Below are positions 6,036-12,567 of a stretch of 12,804 nt of DNA, piece by piece; position 1 is the stretch's first letter, and each line of letters begins with the position of its first letter. The stretch comes from Lachnospiraceae bacterium (GTDB lineage: Bacteria > Bacillota > Clostridia > Lachnospirales > Lachnospiraceae), in assembly GCA_014804495.1 (NCBI GenBank), contig JAAUZS010000086.1:22036-34839 (forward strand), given 5' to 3'. Below the pieces are notes generated by a model. That model was given only the letters and a program-made list of their open reading frames with translations. It was not told the origin of the DNA and searched no databases. The translations under genes were made by a program, and so were the position numbers.

Positions 6036-7256
6036 ATGGTTCAAAGAAAAGAATATCTTGATATATTGCTGTCTTGGAAAGATGACAAGGTAATTAAAGT
6101 TGTAACGGGAATCCGTCGATGTGGAAAGTCAACGCTTCTTGGACAGTTCCAGACTTTATTGATAAAAAACGGAGTAGATTCTTCACAAATCATATCCATT
6201 AATTTTGAAGAACTTGAATATGAAGAACTATTGGATTACAAAAATCTCTATGCATATATCAAGGAAAGAATTAGTCCGGAGCGTAAAACTTATGTTTTTC
6301 TTGATGAAATTCAGAGAGTGGATTTTTACGAGAAGGTTGTAGACAGCTTGTATGTGAAAGACGACATCGACATTTATATCACCGGTTCTAATTCTTATAT
6401 GTTGTCCGGCGATTTGGCAACCTTGCTTACCGGAAGATATGTTGAAATTAAAATGCTTCCACTATCTTTCCGTGAGTTTTGTGAGATTACAGGAAAAGAT
6501 TCCGATGAAGTTCTTTCTGAATATATGAAGGTCGGCGGTTTGCCTTATGCGGCTGTGATGGATCGCAAAGCGGAGAAATTGAATATCTATTTTGAGGGGC
6601 ACTATAATACTGTTATTGTAAAGGACATTGAGGAGCGGCAGAGCCGCGAAGAGAAAGATCCTGCAAGAAGAAAAGTGACTGATATTGCACTGCTGAAAAA
6701 TATTGCAAAGTTTCTTGCCAGTGCGGCCGGAAGCACCGTTTCGGTCAGAAGCGTTACAGATTACCTGATTTCTAACGGCAGAAAAGTATCTCCTAATACG
6801 GTTGATGATTATATGGAAGCATTATGCGAATCGTTCATTTTTTATGAAGCAGAACGATTTAACATTGCCGGAAAAGAACTGTTGAAATCAAATCGTAAAA
6901 TGTATATTGTCGATCTGGGACTGAGAAATCACATTTTGCCAAAGAAAACCTATGATTTGGGGTTTGGAATCGAGAATATCGTATACTTTGAATTGTTACG
7001 GCGGGGTTATCAGGTCAATATTGGAAAGCTTGGAGATGCAGAAGTTGATTTTGTTGCCCGGAAAAACGATGAGATTATCTATTATCAGGTCACGACGGAT
7101 ATGACTGCTGAGGAAACCTTTGAACGGGAAATGAAGCCACTGAAACTGATAAAAGATAACTATGAGAAGATGATATTAACGCTTGACCGTTTCACTCTTG
7201 GCAATTATGAAGGAATCAAAGTTGTCAATGTAGTTGAGTGGCTGCTAAAAAAATGA
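6036..7256 (+). CDS. AAA family ATPase with DUF4143 / nuclease-like C-terminus
   Basis: This 406-residue protein belongs to a common but poorly understood ATPase family of bacteria and archaea (AAA_14 plus DUF4143). The start at 6036 was chosen because GGAGG (6023-6027) precedes it at 8 bp; an upstream in-frame start at 5976 lacks such a site. Domains: Walker A GIRRCGKST (25-33), Walker B YVFLDEIQ (86-93), and the sensor-like segment ITGSNS (115-120). A helical and winged-helix-like middle follows (about 215-270), then a C-terminal part with YFELL (317-321), DAEVDFV (334-340) and IIYYQV (347-352). The last three resemble the E, D and Q/E-x-K positions of PD-(D/E)XK nucleases, but the usual Lys is replaced (QVT), so activity is doubtful. 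It stands alone and is closed by a strong terminator. Such ATPases often lie in accessory or defence-rich regions; its role is unknown. Confidence 0.9.
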   Translation: MVQRKEYLDILLSWKDDKVIKVVTGIRRCGKSTLLGQFQTLLIKNGVDSSQIISINFEELEYEELLDYKNLYAYIKERISPERKTYVFLDEIQRVDFYEKVVDSLYVKDDIDIYITGSNSYMLSGDLATLLTGRYVEIKMLPLSFREFCEITGKDSDEVLSEYMKVGGLPYAAVMDRKAEKLNIYFEGHYNTVIVKDIEERQSREEKDPARRKVTDIALLKNIAKFLASAAGSTVSVRSVTDYLISNGRKVSPNTVDDYMEALCESFIFYEAERFNIAGKELLKSNRKMYIVDLGLRNHILPKKTYDLGFGIENIVYFELLRRGYQVNIGKLGDAEVDFVARKNDEIIYYQVTTDMTAEETFEREMKPLKLIKDNYEKMILTLDRFTLGNYEGIKVVNVVEWLLKK

Positions 7257-7287
7257 ATTAATTGAATATCAAAATAATAGCGAAAGG

Positions 7288-7324
7288 CGCATGGAACAGA
7301 AAATTGCAGACCATGCGTTTTTTT
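7288..7324 (+). terminator. Rho-independent terminator after the AAA ATPase gene
   Basis: cgcatgg (7288-7294) and ccatgcg (7311-7317) form a perfect 7-bp stem with a 16-base loop, followed directly by seven T. It lies about 30 bp after the stop codon. Confidence 0.85.
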
Positions 7325-7428
7325 GCACTCCAAATCTAAATGTCCCCTTTTTATAATTAAAATCGTTTATAATATAAAAAGCTGCTAAAGATGACAATAA
7401 AGCTTTAAGAGAGGCTGATACAAATACA

Positions 7429-7935
7429 ATGAATGTAATTAAGAGAGTTGCCGAAGGTGATAATAAAGCTCTGGAAGAATTGTTTCTCTTATATGGAAAT
7501 AAAGTATTCAGGCTGGCTTTAACTATATTAAATGACCGATTTCTCTCAGAAGATGTAGTGCAGGAAACATTTTTAAAAGTACAGCAAAATGCAAAATCTT
7601 ACCAATTCCGAAACAGCGAGCGGGAATGGATAATGACAATAGCTCATAATATCGCCATTGATATACTAAGGAAGAGAAAAAGGGAAATAGTTCAGGAAGA
7701 AATAATAAGTCACAGTGAAATAGCTGATGTTGTAACAGATTGTGATAATGATGTAGGCTTTTTGCAGCTTATTGAACCGCTGAATGAACTGGATAGGCAG
7801 ATTGTAAGCCTGCATTTGATAAGCGGGTTGAAGCACCGTGAAATTGCTCATATTTTAAATATGAGTGTCAGTGCCGTTAAAAAAAGATATGAAAGAGCAA
7901 TTAAAAGGATAGCACATGAAATGGAGGAGCATTAA
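7429..7935 (+). CDS. ECF-type RNA polymerase sigma factor
   Basis: This 168-residue factor has region 2 at about residues 12-82 (ALEELFLLYGNKVFRLALTI; SEDVVQETFLKVQQNA; REWIMTIAHNIAIDILRKRK). Region 4 lies at about 112-162 (LDRQIVSLHLISGLKHREIA, then HILNMSVSAVKKRYERAIKR). The ATG at 7429 has no strong ribosome binding site; the nearest is GAGAGG at 7409-7414, which is rather far. TATAAT-like hexamers at 7352 and 7368 lie upstream without clear -35 partners. The stop and the next start overlap (TAATG at 7933-7937), so the membrane partner is translationally coupled. The bases before the ATG (7381-7416) would encode A-A-K-D-D-N-K-A-L-R-E, an echo of residues 7-18 (V-A-E-G-D-N-K-A-L-E-E), which hints at a small local duplication. 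Confidence 0.92.
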   Translation: MNVIKRVAEGDNKALEELFLLYGNKVFRLALTILNDRFLSEDVVQETFLKVQQNAKSYQFRNSEREWIMTIAHNIAIDILRKRKREIVQEEIISHSEIADVVTDCDNDVGFLQLIEPLNELDRQIVSLHLISGLKHREIAHILNMSVSAVKKRYERAIKRIAHEMEEH

Positions 7936-8846
7936 TGAAAAAAACAGAAAAATATTTAAAGAAATTAATTGATGAAATGCCCGAATATAATGGAGATATT
8001 TATTTGTCGATGGATAGTGAAGGTTCAGGTTCGGTGAAAAAAAGGGGTAACGGATTTAAGATAAAATATATTTTGGCAGTTACCTGTATCCTGATTCTTT
8101 TAATTTCTGTGCCGGTGGCAGCAAGGCTGCCCATTGTTACAGAGCACATGCAGGCTATGCCGCAGGAAGAAGTACTGGATTACAGTATTCAGACACAGCA
8201 TGCGCTGGAAAACCATGTATCAGAAGAAGATGAAAATAATTATGATATTACCGATTTGGAAGTACCTGAAGAACATAAAGAATTCATTCAGGCATGCCTG
8301 ATGGTACTGGGGATCAATGATTCGGAGCTGGCCAATTTGCATATAGAGAAAGTGCATGACGAAGCAAGTATTAGTTATAGCTATCAGACTGATACCAAAA
8401 TACTAAGCTTTTCTATTACGCGCGGTGACTTTCGGATGGAGGAATATGAGTCAGAGGAAATTGAAACAGAAGAAGGCACGGACTTCATGAAACCGATTGA
8501 TGAGACACAGAATTATAAATCTGCAAGAAAGGCTTTAGACATGATGTGCGGCAATGAATGGACTGATGCTTCGGCATGGTATTATTGTCTGTCTATTCCT
8601 GGAGGATATCTTGAAAATGATAAATATGCTTATATATTTGTAGATGATAAGGGAAGAGATTTGTGGTTTAGCTATCGATATGGAGAAACATACCCTACTA
8701 GGATTTGGATTTCTTCGTTCGAGCGATTTACAGATAATCTGGAAAGAGTCCATGAACATGGATTATATGAACGCTTAGGTCTTGAAGTTGAAGATCATTT
8801 GATTGAGATAGATATAGAAACAGGGGAAGTATTGACTGATTACTGA
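7935..8846 (+). CDS. Membrane anti-sigma-like partner of the third sigma factor
   Basis: This 303-residue single-pass membrane protein begins inside the stop codon of the sigma gene, with GGAGG at 7923-7927. Residues 1-42 are basic and cytoplasmic, and about 43-63 form one transmembrane helix ending in VPVAARLPIV. The remaining 240 residues are extracytoplasmic, acidic and Tyr-rich. The helix end closely resembles that of the protein at 180 (PVAAR then P-L-V or P-I-V), so the membrane module is probably related. The outer domain (FIQACLMVLGINDSELANLH, SYSYQTDTKILSFSITRGDF) is one I do not recognise. There is no zinc-finger motif. The anti-sigma role is inferred from the gene order, the topology and the shared helix, not from a recognised domain. 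Confidence 0.72.
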   Translation: MKKTEKYLKKLIDEMPEYNGDIYLSMDSEGSGSVKKRGNGFKIKYILAVTCILILLISVPVAARLPIVTEHMQAMPQEEVLDYSIQTQHALENHVSEEDENNYDITDLEVPEEHKEFIQACLMVLGINDSELANLHIEKVHDEASISYSYQTDTKILSFSITRGDFRMEEYESEEIETEEGTDFMKPIDETQNYKSARKALDMMCGNEWTDASAWYYCLSIPGGYLENDKYAYIFVDDKGRDLWFSYRYGETYPTRIWISSFERFTDNLERVHEHGLYERLGLEVEDHLIEIDIETGEVLTDY

Positions 8847-8881
8847 TATACTTCAACGTCAAATACCTTCGCTTGTTTCTT

Positions 8882-8898
8882 ATTTGTCTTTCGGGGAA
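8882..8898 (+). repeat. Orphan copy of the LytTR-like half-site (site C)
   Basis: atttgtctttcggggaa here is identical over 17 bases to 2366-2382 and nearly identical to 10172-10188. No second repeat follows 19-20 bp later, so it looks like half of a site or a remnant. No intact gene follows on this strand until 10313. Confidence 0.5.
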
Positions 8899-9047
8899 GA
8901 AATTATGGCAGTGCTGACCGATTTGCAGATGAGGGATGGGGAATTGACTGTAATGATTGTTAATTTGAAGTATATGGGCAGGATTTTAAGAATAAGTTTT
9001 ATGGTGAAATCAAATCATTCATGAGGAATTGGCTTGAAATCAGATAA
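8892..9047 (+). pseudogene. Degenerate coding remnant
   Basis: One frame reads RGRNYGSADRFADEGWGIDC, then NDC, a stop at 8961-8963, then FEVYGQDFKNKFYGEIKSFM and RNWLEIR to TAA 9045-9047. The composition looks like a real protein end rather than random AT-rich DNA, but there is no credible start and I cannot name it. This, site C and the terminator at 9063 are all I see in the 320-bp stretch after the gene at 7935. Confidence 0.3.
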
Positions 9048-9062
9048 TTACATCGTCAGTAT

Positions 9063-9092
9063 AAAGGCAAATGCAATGGGCATATGCCTTTT
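9063..9092 (+). terminator. Rho-independent terminator candidate
   Basis: aaaggca (9063-9069) and tgccttt (9085-9091) form a 7-bp stem. An A-A mismatch and a further inner atgc/gcat 4-bp stem follow, and a short T run closes it. It lies downstream of the third sigma operon and the coding remnant and faces the convergent Uma2 gene. Confidence 0.6.
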
Positions 9093-9167
9093 CTGATGAA
9101 GAAATTAGTTTTATTGTTCCAATATTTTAGTGATTATTTCAATTTCGTGTTTTTTATATTGTTCCCA

Positions 9168-9731
9168 TTATATATTTAGTGCATCAGAAATATTAGAGAA
9201 ATTAATGTACAGATCATCATAAATATTGACTTTAACAGTTTCGGTAAATGAGTAAATAACAGGTGCTGAATCATGCTCCATATCATAAACCAGAATGGTT
9301 TGTTTCGCGGAATCTACAATCCAATATTCCCTTACCCCTGCGGAACGGTATAAGGATAGTTTTGTATAGTAATCCATGCGCCTGCTGCTTGATGATACAA
9401 TTTCGATTATCCAGTCTGGAGCACCCTTGCAACCATGGTCATTTAGCTTATCTTTATCACAGATTACGGAAATGTCCGGTTCCAGATACATGGAATCATC
9501 TACAAGAGGAAAAACGGCAAAAGGTGCAGGAAAGACTTCACATGAGCCTTTTTTTGCACGAATGTAATTCCCTATTTCCAGATGCAGGAAAGACAATATT
9601 CTCTGATGATTTGTATTTGGGGGTGCCATGTAGTAAATATGACCGTCAATCAGTTCGGCACGTTCTCCTTCCGGCAGGGAATAGATATCATCAATGGTAT
9701 AAAGCTTTTCTTGTGCTAATGCTTGTGCCAT
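9168..9731 (-). CDS. Uma2-family (DUF820) PD-(D/E)XK nuclease-fold protein
   Basis: This 187-residue protein is on the minus strand. The start at 9731 was chosen because GAAAGGAAG precedes the ATG on that strand at a good distance; a longer form from 9758 would include that site in its coding part. Family features are in order: AELIDGHIYYMAPPN (25-39), H42 with R44, F67-P-A-P-F-A-V-F, LEPDISVI (83-90), PDWIIEIVSSSS (105-116), D120-YYTK (with Lys124) and YRSAGVREYWIVD (128-140). The E26, D86, E110 and K124 positions match the PD-(D/E)XK nuclease core. Uma2 proteins are abundant in cyanobacteria and occur singly in many Firmicutes; their role (restriction, repair or transposon-linked) is not settled. 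It is convergent with the genes on its left and divergent from the LytTR operon. Confidence 0.88.
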   Translation of the reverse strand: MAQALAQEKLYTIDDIYSLPEGERAELIDGHIYYMAPPNTNHQRILSFLHLEIGNYIRAKKGSCEVFPAPFAVFPLVDDSMYLEPDISVICDKDKLNDHGCKGAPDWIIEIVSSSSRRMDYYTKLSLYRSAGVREYWIVDSAKQTILVYDMEHDSAPVIYSFTETVKVNIYDDLYINFSNISDALNI

Positions 9732-9806
9732 AGTATCACTTCCTTTCGTGATTATCATATTTGCTTTATGCTATTTTGAGTTTAATATCCTCAATTATGG
9801 CAAGAG

Positions 9807-9938
9807 TTATACTTCCTTAGATAACTCCTGTAGTGTAGGTGCTTCCTGACTGATTTCACTCAAAGATTTAGCTTTTTTAGCCATTTGAGATAGTGACACT
9901 GACTCTTGGTGAGGGTTACCAGTGGTAACATACTCCAT
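9807..9938 (-). CDS. Doubtful small ORF upstream of Uma2
   Basis: A 43-codon ORF runs from ATG (9938) to TAA (9809-9807), in the same direction as the Uma2 gene and 75 bp before it. It reads MEYVTTGNPHQESVSLSQMA, then KKAKSLSEISQEAPTLQELS and KEV. This is a hydrophilic, protein-like sequence, but there is no ribosome binding site and I do not recognise it. An in-frame stop lies just upstream. It may be a short Uma2-linked gene or the remnant C-terminus of a lost gene. Confidence 0.3.
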   Translation of the reverse strand: MEYVTTGNPHQESVSLSQMAKKAKSLSEISQEAPTLQELSKEV

Positions 9939-9989
9939 AATTTGTCATAAGAAAAAGCAATTTGTTCAATCTCCTTCTTATATTACATT

Positions 9990-10011
9990 ATAGTGTATGC
10001 TTATATACTAT
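9990..10011. promoter_or_regulatory. Imperfect palindrome, possible operator
   Basis: atagtgtat (9990-9998) and atatactat (10003-10011) match in 8 of 9 positions as inverted repeats around gctt. It lies between two divergent genes, in AT-rich DNA, where a repressor site would be expected. No protein can be assigned to it. Confidence 0.3.
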
Positions 10012-10172
10012 GCAATAATTTATCTATAAAATTATGTAGAAAAACTTTAAAAAGATGTTGGTATATTATGCATAATAATGCAGAATAAATACATAGGGAC
10101 AAAGAAAAACAACTTTCTTTTTTGAGAACCACCACGACAACAAGATATTTAAGTTTGTTTCACGAAGAAATA

Positions 10173-10243
10173 TCTGTCTTTCGGGGAAAAAATCTGTACG
10201 TCGGGAATAACGGTTTTCTATATACCGATAAATCATGTATAAT
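10173..10243 (+). promoter_or_regulatory. LytTR-like direct-repeat site and promoter of the regulator operon (site B)
   Basis: The repeats tctgtctttcgggg (10173-10186) and tctgtacgtcggga (10193-10206) have a 20-bp period. A perfect -10, TATAAT, lies at 10238-10243, 45 bp after the start of the second repeat. The -35 region (around 10215-10220) does not resemble TTGACA, as expected for an activator-dependent promoter. The gene that follows encodes a LytTR regulator, so autoregulation is likely. Sites A and D have the same geometry. Confidence 0.65.
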
Positions 10244-10312
10244 AATAGGGAGTATTGCACACCCATCGCATTACCAATTCCTCATACAAAACAGAAAAGG
10301 AGGCATGAATCA

Positions 10313-11059
10313 ATGCTTCAGATAGCAGTCTGCGAGGACGAACAGGCGGACAGGGATAACCTCATAGGCATCCTGAAACCGCTTTTAGACAAGTACGAAG
10401 AAGAATACCGGATCACAAACTTTACTTCCGGTGGAGAATTGTTGCAATCAGGTGACAGCTTCCACCTGATTTTCATGGATATTATGATGGAGGGCAGGAA
10501 CGGAATAGAGACAGGGCAGGAGCTTTACAGCCGGAACCATTCCGCAAAGATCATATACACCACCAATTTCGGACAATACTGCATGGAGGCGGTGAACACC
10601 GTACACGCCTTTGCTTTTCTGGAAAAGCCGGTATCGGCGGAAGCACTGGAGGAACAGTTGCAGGCATTTTTGCAGCAGCACCGGAAAGCAGAGGTACGGC
10701 TGGAGTTTGAGAACGTATCTTATGAGGAAAATGGTGTCCAATCGGAAAAATCCACCCTGTTGCTTCCCATTGATACTATACTGTACTTTGAATACATCAA
10801 GGCAAAAAAGAAGGTCAGAATCGTGACGGAAGATATGGTGTATGAATACCCGGATGTAATCAGCGGGCTGGAAGAGCGGATGCAGCCCTATGGTTTTGAG
10901 ACGAGCTGCCGGGGCGTCCTCGTAAATCTTAAAAATGTGGCAAAGACAAAGGGATATGAGGTCGTACTGAAAAACGGTGTAACAGTGCCGCTGTCGCAGA
11001 AAAGGGTGGCGCAGTTCAAGGAACGGCTCAATGAATATATCCATAGCAGTGGGGAGTAG
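10313..11059 (+). CDS. LytTR-family response regulator (AgrA-like)
   Basis: This 248-residue protein consists of a receiver domain plus a LytTR DNA-binding domain. The ATG at 10313 was chosen for AAGGAGG (10297-10303) 9 bp upstream and because the protein then starts MLQIAVCEDE. Receiver domain: acidic pocket C-E-D-E (7-10), phospho-acceptor Asp56 in IFMDIMME, T83/T84 in IIYTTN, and Lys105 in FLEKP. LytTR domain (about 148-245): LPIDTILYFEYIKAKKKVRI, then RGVLVNLKNV (200-209, in place of the usual R-x-x-LVNLxxI) and VPLSQKRVAQFKERL. It would be phosphorylated by the kinase encoded 4 bp downstream and bind paired direct repeats. Candidate sites lie in its own promoter and at 2367 and 12427. 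The gene is visibly richer in G+C than most neighbours. Confidence 0.94.
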   Translation: MLQIAVCEDEQADRDNLIGILKPLLDKYEEEYRITNFTSGGELLQSGDSFHLIFMDIMMEGRNGIETGQELYSRNHSAKIIYTTNFGQYCMEAVNTVHAFAFLEKPVSAEALEEQLQAFLQQHRKAEVRLEFENVSYEENGVQSEKSTLLLPIDTILYFEYIKAKKKVRIVTEDMVYEYPDVISGLEERMQPYGFETSCRGVLVNLKNVAKTKGYEVVLKNGVTVPLSQKRVAQFKERLNEYIHSSGE

Positions 11060-11063
11060 AGGA

Positions 11064-12356
11064 ATGGAAAATATAGTATATTTATTCAGTTGCTTTCTGT
11101 CATGTGTGATCATTGCCGGGCTGATGTTTCAGTTCATGGGTGACCGTTATGAGAAAGCCTTTGTAAATCCGTGGGTTTACCGGATTGTCCCTTCTGTCGT
11201 TGTGGTGATTGTGACGCTGGTAAACCTGAAGCATAATACATGGTGGAATGTAGTAGTAAATTTTCTGGTGTTTGGCATTGCCAGTTTCATCTGCTATGAG
11301 GATAAAAACAGCAGGAGATATTGGCGGGTGCTGGAGTCGGAATGCTTTTTTGTTATAGTTGCATTGTTTGAGGGTATCGGTGTGTTTGGGATTGATCTCT
11401 TGATGGAAAAACTTTCCCTTATGCCGGAAGACGTGGTAATCAGTAACAGTATAGAGGTGGCTTTTTCCAAATTGGTGCTGATTTTCTTTTATTATGCCCT
11501 GCTGAGGCGGTTATGGAAAAAGGACTACAGGCAGAGCCGGGCACAGGTATTTCTTTATCTTGTTATGTTCATATACAGTATGTTAAATATTTTGATGCTT
11601 GCAACAGCAGCCACAAGGAAAGCGGACTATTTCCTGCTCTGTGCAAATCTATGTTGTGTTGTCTTTGCAAACCTGTACCTGTTCTATGCCTTGAAAGTGG
11701 AGGATGAAAAGAACAGCATGGAGTTCCAGATCGCCATGATGAAGCAGCAGGAGAGTATGCAGTTTGAACATTATGAGAGACAACGGGAGAAATACGGAAA
11801 GTCTATTGAAATTCTCCATGATGTCAGCAAACACATCCGTTCCATTGAGGAATTGTATCAGGCAGGCGTGACGGACAAGGCAATGGAGTATACAAAGCAA
11901 ATCGGGAGCATCTTAAAGCCTCTTGTGCCGGAGAAATATTCTGATAATCCAATGCTAAACATTCTCCTTGCAGACAAGAAGCAGACGGCGGAGAGCATCG
12001 GCATCCGGTTCGCTGTAAAGGTGGAAAGCATAGGGCTTGGGTTCATAGAGCCAGTAGACGTGACAACGCTCTTTGGGAACCTTCTGGAAAATGCGATGCA
12101 GGCTGTCTTAAAATGCAGTGGGGAGCGCTACATTAAAGTGCATATCAAAAACTATAATGAGATGCTTTCCATTCGCATTGAGAACAGCGTGGAAAAGGAA
12201 GTAAGGATAAAGAACGGCAGACCAGTAAGCACAGGCGGGAAAGGCACCGGCATCGGCTGTTTGAATGTGCAGCGGTGCGTGGAGAAATACGGGGGCAGTG
12301 TCCTCTATAAAAACGGTAACGGGAAATTTTACAGCGATGTGATCTTAAACCGTTAG
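11064..12356 (+). CDS. AgrC-like GHKL sensor histidine kinase
   Basis: This 430-residue membrane kinase is the partner of the regulator just upstream. The ATG at 11064 was chosen because GGGGAG (11051-11056) precedes it; an in-frame ATG at 11031 lies inside the regulator gene. Residues 1-210 contain about six or seven hydrophobic segments (about 5-25, 39-56, 62-78, 94-111, 131-149, 162-180, 188-208), typical of peptide-sensing kinases of the AgrC type. A coiled stretch (212-247) leads to the phospho-acceptor His252 in ILHDVSKHIRSI. The ATP-binding part has the N box NLLENAMQA (339-347) and the G box GGKGTGIGCLN (391-401). No agrB- or agrD-like gene is seen, so the signal is unknown. The higher G+C matches the regulator, so the pair probably moved together. 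Confidence 0.93.
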   Translation: MENIVYLFSCFLSCVIIAGLMFQFMGDRYEKAFVNPWVYRIVPSVVVVIVTLVNLKHNTWWNVVVNFLVFGIASFICYEDKNSRRYWRVLESECFFVIVALFEGIGVFGIDLLMEKLSLMPEDVVISNSIEVAFSKLVLIFFYYALLRRLWKKDYRQSRAQVFLYLVMFIYSMLNILMLATAATRKADYFLLCANLCCVVFANLYLFYALKVEDEKNSMEFQIAMMKQQESMQFEHYERQREKYGKSIEILHDVSKHIRSIEELYQAGVTDKAMEYTKQIGSILKPLVPEKYSDNPMLNILLADKKQTAESIGIRFAVKVESIGLGFIEPVDVTTLFGNLLENAMQAVLKCSGERYIKVHIKNYNEMLSIRIENSVEKEVRIKNGRPVSTGGKGTGIGCLNVQRCVEKYGGSVLYKNGNGKFYSDVILNR

Positions 12357-12426
12357 GCAGAATAGTGTAACCCATAAATGTGTTTTAGGATACTTTAGAG
12401 CAAATTTAGAGAAAAAATATAAAAAA

Positions 12427-12497
12427 TCTGTACTTCGTGGAAAAAATCTGTACCTCGGGATAAAAATATAAGATTTTATGTACAGATTTTCGATAAT
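12427..12497 (+). promoter_or_regulatory. LytTR-like direct-repeat site and promoter after the kinase gene (site D)
   Basis: The repeats tctgtacttcgtgg (12427-12440) and tctgtacctcggga (12447-12460) have a 20-bp period. A GATAAT -10 lies at 12492-12497, again 45 bp after the start of the second repeat. It faces the gene starting at 12568 and suggests that this gene is controlled by the adjacent regulator. Confidence 0.6.
12443..12490. repeat. Inverted repeat overlapping site D
   Basis: aaaatctgtac (12443-12453) and gtacagatttt (12480-12490) are perfect 11-base inverted repeats. Inside them ataaaa (12460-12465) and ttttat (12474-12479) can add a second stem. The right arm is a reversed copy of the TCTGTAC core placed immediately before the -10. 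It could be a third, opposite-facing binding site or a hairpin. It is not followed by a T run, so a terminator is unlikely. Confidence 0.5.
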
Positions 12498-12567
12498 AGA
12501 AGTAACAGTGCAGTGCAACATATACACGGAAACGTATTTTAATAACAGGATTAAAAGGAGGTTAATA

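Larger units (their letters stand above)
9732..10312. other. Divergent intergenic region between Uma2 and the LytTR operon
   Basis: This stretch of about 580 bp holds no certain gene. Seen in it: a doubtful 43-codon minus-strand ORF (9807-9938), an imperfect palindrome (9990-10011), AT-rich promoter-like DNA, and LytTR-like site B with a -10 element (10173-10243). The ribosome binding site of the response regulator is at 10298-10303. Confidence 0.7.

Noticed and set aside
6005..9169. The 12-mer aatgggaacaat before the AAA gene and, inverted, at the end of the Uma2 gene
   Set aside because: Several 12-base matches are expected by chance in a window of this size and composition, and nothing else around them is shared.
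9915..9929. Palindrome gttacc-agt-ggtaac
   Set aside because: Short arms, inside the doubtful small ORF, with no second copy or promoter context to support an operator.
10448..11113. Long minus-strand open frame of 221 codons opposite the response regulator
   Set aside because: It lies antisense to a clear two-domain regulator and has no recognisable protein features.
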